The translations under genes were made by a program, and so were the position numbers. The notes beneath the pieces were generated by a model, which was not told the DNA's origin, made no database searches, and saw only the letters and a list, made by a program, of their open reading frames with translations. Below, piece by piece: positions 4,705 to 6,113 of a stretch of 6,113 nt of DNA. The first letter of the stretch is position 1, and the number at the start of each line of letters is the position of its first letter. This DNA comes from Phocaeicola sp. (GTDB lineage: Bacteria; Bacteroidota; Bacteroidia; Bacteroidales; Bacteroidaceae): contig JAHHQV010000084.1 in the NCBI GenBank assembly GCA_020026175.1, positions 1-6,113 on the forward strand. Reading direction: 5' to 3'.

Positions 4705-6006
4705 ATGGAAAAAAAGTTTTTTTGTTCAGCAAGAACAAGAGTATTGTTTTTATTGTCTTTCTTGCTGTGTTCTAATGCTATATTTTTTGCTCAAGATTAT
4801 CATAATATGATATACTGTGAAGACACTGCCTTTTATGCAAATCGAAAAAAAGAACTGAGAATAGATTTGCAGAATCTTAATTTCTTCAGAAACAACGAAT
4901 ATAAAGGTTCGTTGGTAAAAGGGTATACTCTCCCCGGATTATGGATAAGGCCTACGATATCTTATCAGCCTGTATCGAACATTAAGATAGAAGCAGGAGC
5001 TTATATGTTGAAGTATTGGGGACAAGCCGATTATCCGAACAATCATTATGGAAACTTGCCTTATTTCGAAGGTGAAGGAGAGCAGAAAGGTTTTCATGCA
5101 TTGCCGTTTTTCAGAATAAGATATGTTCCTGTAGGAGGTGTGTCTCTCGTGTTGGGAGATATTTACGGGCAGAATAATCATGGACTGATAGAGCCCTTGT
5201 ACAATAGAGAGATGGTTATGACTTCCGACCCTGATGCCGGTGTACAGCTTTTGTGGACCAACTGGATAATGGATTTTGATATATGGATAAATTGGGAGAA
5301 CTTCATTTTCCAGGGTGATGACCATCAGGAAGAATTTACGTTTGGGGTTTCCACCCGCTTCAAGGCAAACAGACCGTTGGACTATGAAAAAGATTCTTAT
5401 AAAAACAATCTGCATGTCTATTTTCCTCTTCAGCTTCTTTACAAACATAAGGGAGGTGAAATCAATACGTCTGCAACTTCGCGAAGCGTAAAGACATGCC
5501 TTAATGCTGCAGCAGGTGTAGGATTTGATATAAGAATGCCATTCAGGTATTTCAGGCGATTGAATGTTGAGGCTGATGCGGCATATTATTCTCAGCAGAA
5601 AGGAGATTTGTTTCCTTTTGAGAACGGTTATGGGTTATTTGGAAAGATTGTAGCCGATTTTAATGATATTCGTCTTACTGCCGGCTATTGGCAGTGTCAT
5701 GATTTTGTGTCATTGTTTGGAGACCCTCTTTTTGGCGCAGTATCTGCATACGAAAAAGGACTTACATACAGAAATCCTAAAACTGCCTATATGAGACTGG
5801 AATACTCTCATAAGATAGCCAAAGGATTTACGCTGGGTGTTCATGCCGATGTATATAATACTTTCTCTTCTGATATGAGCAATATATCGGTAAGTGATGA
5901 GGTGTTGACTTCATCATATATTGGTCGAAGTGCAAATTCGTTAAGCTTCATTGCCGGAATATATTTAAGGACAGACTTCAGTTTCCTTGTAAAGAAATTC
6001 AAATAA
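4705..6006 (+). CDS. Predicted outer-membrane beta-barrel protein, family not recognised
   Basis: The 433-residue protein starts with a Sec signal peptide: basic residues to R12, hydrophobic core LFLLSFLLCSNAIFF, and likely cleavage after A29 (FFA-QD). The mature part is rich in aromatic residues, Gly and Asn/Asp. It shows repeated alternating segments typical of transmembrane beta strands, such as LWIRPTISYQP (79-89), IKIEAGAYMLKYW (93-105), FFRIRYVPVGGVSLVLGDIYG (135-155), and later AYMRLEYSHKIAKGFTLGVHADVY. The last strand ends in TDFSFLVKKFK, so F is near but not at the C-terminus. I see no TonB box, plug or carboxypeptidase-like domain, which argues against SusC-type transporters. A porin-like or structural barrel is the best description. 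It may work with the periplasm-facing phosphoesterase lipoprotein encoded just upstream, which is inferred only from proximity. It converges on the tRNA gene. Confidence 0.8.
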   Translation: MEKKFFCSARTRVLFLLSFLLCSNAIFFAQDYHNMIYCEDTAFYANRKKELRIDLQNLNFFRNNEYKGSLVKGYTLPGLWIRPTISYQPVSNIKIEAGAYMLKYWGQADYPNNHYGNLPYFEGEGEQKGFHALPFFRIRYVPVGGVSLVLGDIYGQNNHGLIEPLYNREMVMTSDPDAGVQLLWTNWIMDFDIWINWENFIFQGDDHQEEFTFGVSTRFKANRPLDYEKDSYKNNLHVYFPLQLLYKHKGGEINTSATSRSVKTCLNAAAGVGFDIRMPFRYFRRLNVEADAAYYSQQKGDLFPFENGYGLFGKIVADFNDIRLTAGYWQCHDFVSLFGDPLFGAVSAYEKGLTYRNPKTAYMRLEYSHKIAKGFTLGVHADVYNTFSSDMSNISVSDEVLTSSYIGRSANSLSFIAGIYLRTDFSFLVKKFK

Positions 6007-6028
6007 GAAACATGAGAAAATAAGACAC

Positions 6029-6058
6029 AAAAAAAGGTTCGTTAATACGAACCTTTTT
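6029..6058. terminator. Bidirectional terminator between the barrel gene and tRNA-Asn
   Basis: The arms AAAAAGGTTCG (6031-6041) and CGAACCTTTTT (6048-6058) pair perfectly over 11 bases, and T6042-A6047 can add a twelfth pair around the loop TAAT. On the minus strand the hairpin is followed by seven U (from 6035-6029), which suits the tRNA transcript. On the plus strand only the five T of the arm itself (6054-6058) are available. It begins 22 bases after the barrel gene stop. Confidence 0.88.
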
Positions 6059-6059
6059 G

Positions 6060-6113
6060 CTCTTCAGGTTGGACTTGAACCAACGACCCTCTGATTAACA
6101 GTCAGATGCTCTA
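6060..6113 (-). tRNA. trnN: tRNA-Asn (GUU), 5' part outside the window
   Basis: Read on the minus strand, the last 54 bases fit the 3' three quarters of a tRNA. They comprise the end of the D-arm (GAGC), anticodon stem TCTGA/TCAGA around loop CTGTTAA with anticodon GTT, variable loop GGGTC, T-arm GTTGG-TTCAAGT-CCAAC, 3' acceptor strand CTGAAGA and discriminator G at 6060. The anticodon GUU and discriminator G agree with asparagine. CCA is not encoded: the discriminator is followed by CA and then A bases, so the tail must be added by the nucleotidyltransferase. The 5' acceptor strand and most of the D-arm are missing because the window ends. Confidence 0.95.

Noticed and set aside
6060..6113. 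tRNA-Asn 3' end as a possible integration site of a genomic island.
   Set aside because: No copy of the tRNA 3' end sequence appears elsewhere in the window, there is no integrase gene, and the adjacent DNA looks like native chromosome. The rest of the locus is outside the view.

Overview
The window looks like chromosomal DNA of a member of the Bacteroidales (Bacteroides, Prevotella or a close relative). It is AT-rich. Start codons are preceded by A/T-rich leaders rather than Shine-Dalgarno sequences. The Bacteroidetes -7 promoter box TAnnTTTG sits upstream of every transcription unit, and the proteins read as typical Bacteroidales orthologues. The genus cannot be fixed from sequence alone. 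I see no insertion sequence, CRISPR array, phage gene or obvious horizontally acquired block; this is mainly a housekeeping region.

Left part (1-648). The first 83 bases may hold the tail of a short lipoprotein-like reading frame entering from outside the window. A SUI1/eIF1-like translation factor lies on the minus strand (179-517). A divergent promoter region (518-648) separates it from rex.

Central operon (649-2632). Three plus-strand genes are joined by ATGA stop/start overlaps: rex (NADH/NAD+-sensing repressor), a fumarylacetoacetate hydrolase (FAH) family enzyme, and ispF (MEP isoprenoid pathway). The end of ispF carries the same ATGA, but the frame it opens stops after four codons. 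About 180 bases of apparently non-coding DNA follow, then a strong intrinsic terminator at 2581-2632. This suggests a lost or decayed fourth cistron.

Right part (2633-6113). menA (DHNA prenyltransferase, menaquinone synthesis) lies on the minus strand, converging on the rex operon. A compact divergent promoter region (3683-3771) separates it from a plus-strand lipoprotein of the metallophosphoesterase superfamily. A predicted outer-membrane beta-barrel of unrecognised family follows, with its own -7 box. The window ends in a minus-strand tRNA-Asn(GUU), cut at its 5' side, which shares a bidirectional terminator with the barrel gene.

Functionally, three of the genes relate to anaerobic redox metabolism: Rex reads the NADH/NAD+ ratio, IspF helps make the isoprenoid precursors, and MenA attaches the isoprenoid tail to menaquinone. 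The right-hand pair are envelope proteins. I found no convincing new multi-gene system. The most useful leads are the vestigial fourth cistron after ispF, the unclassified barrel protein with its lipoprotein phosphoesterase neighbour, and the tightly overlapped divergent promoters.
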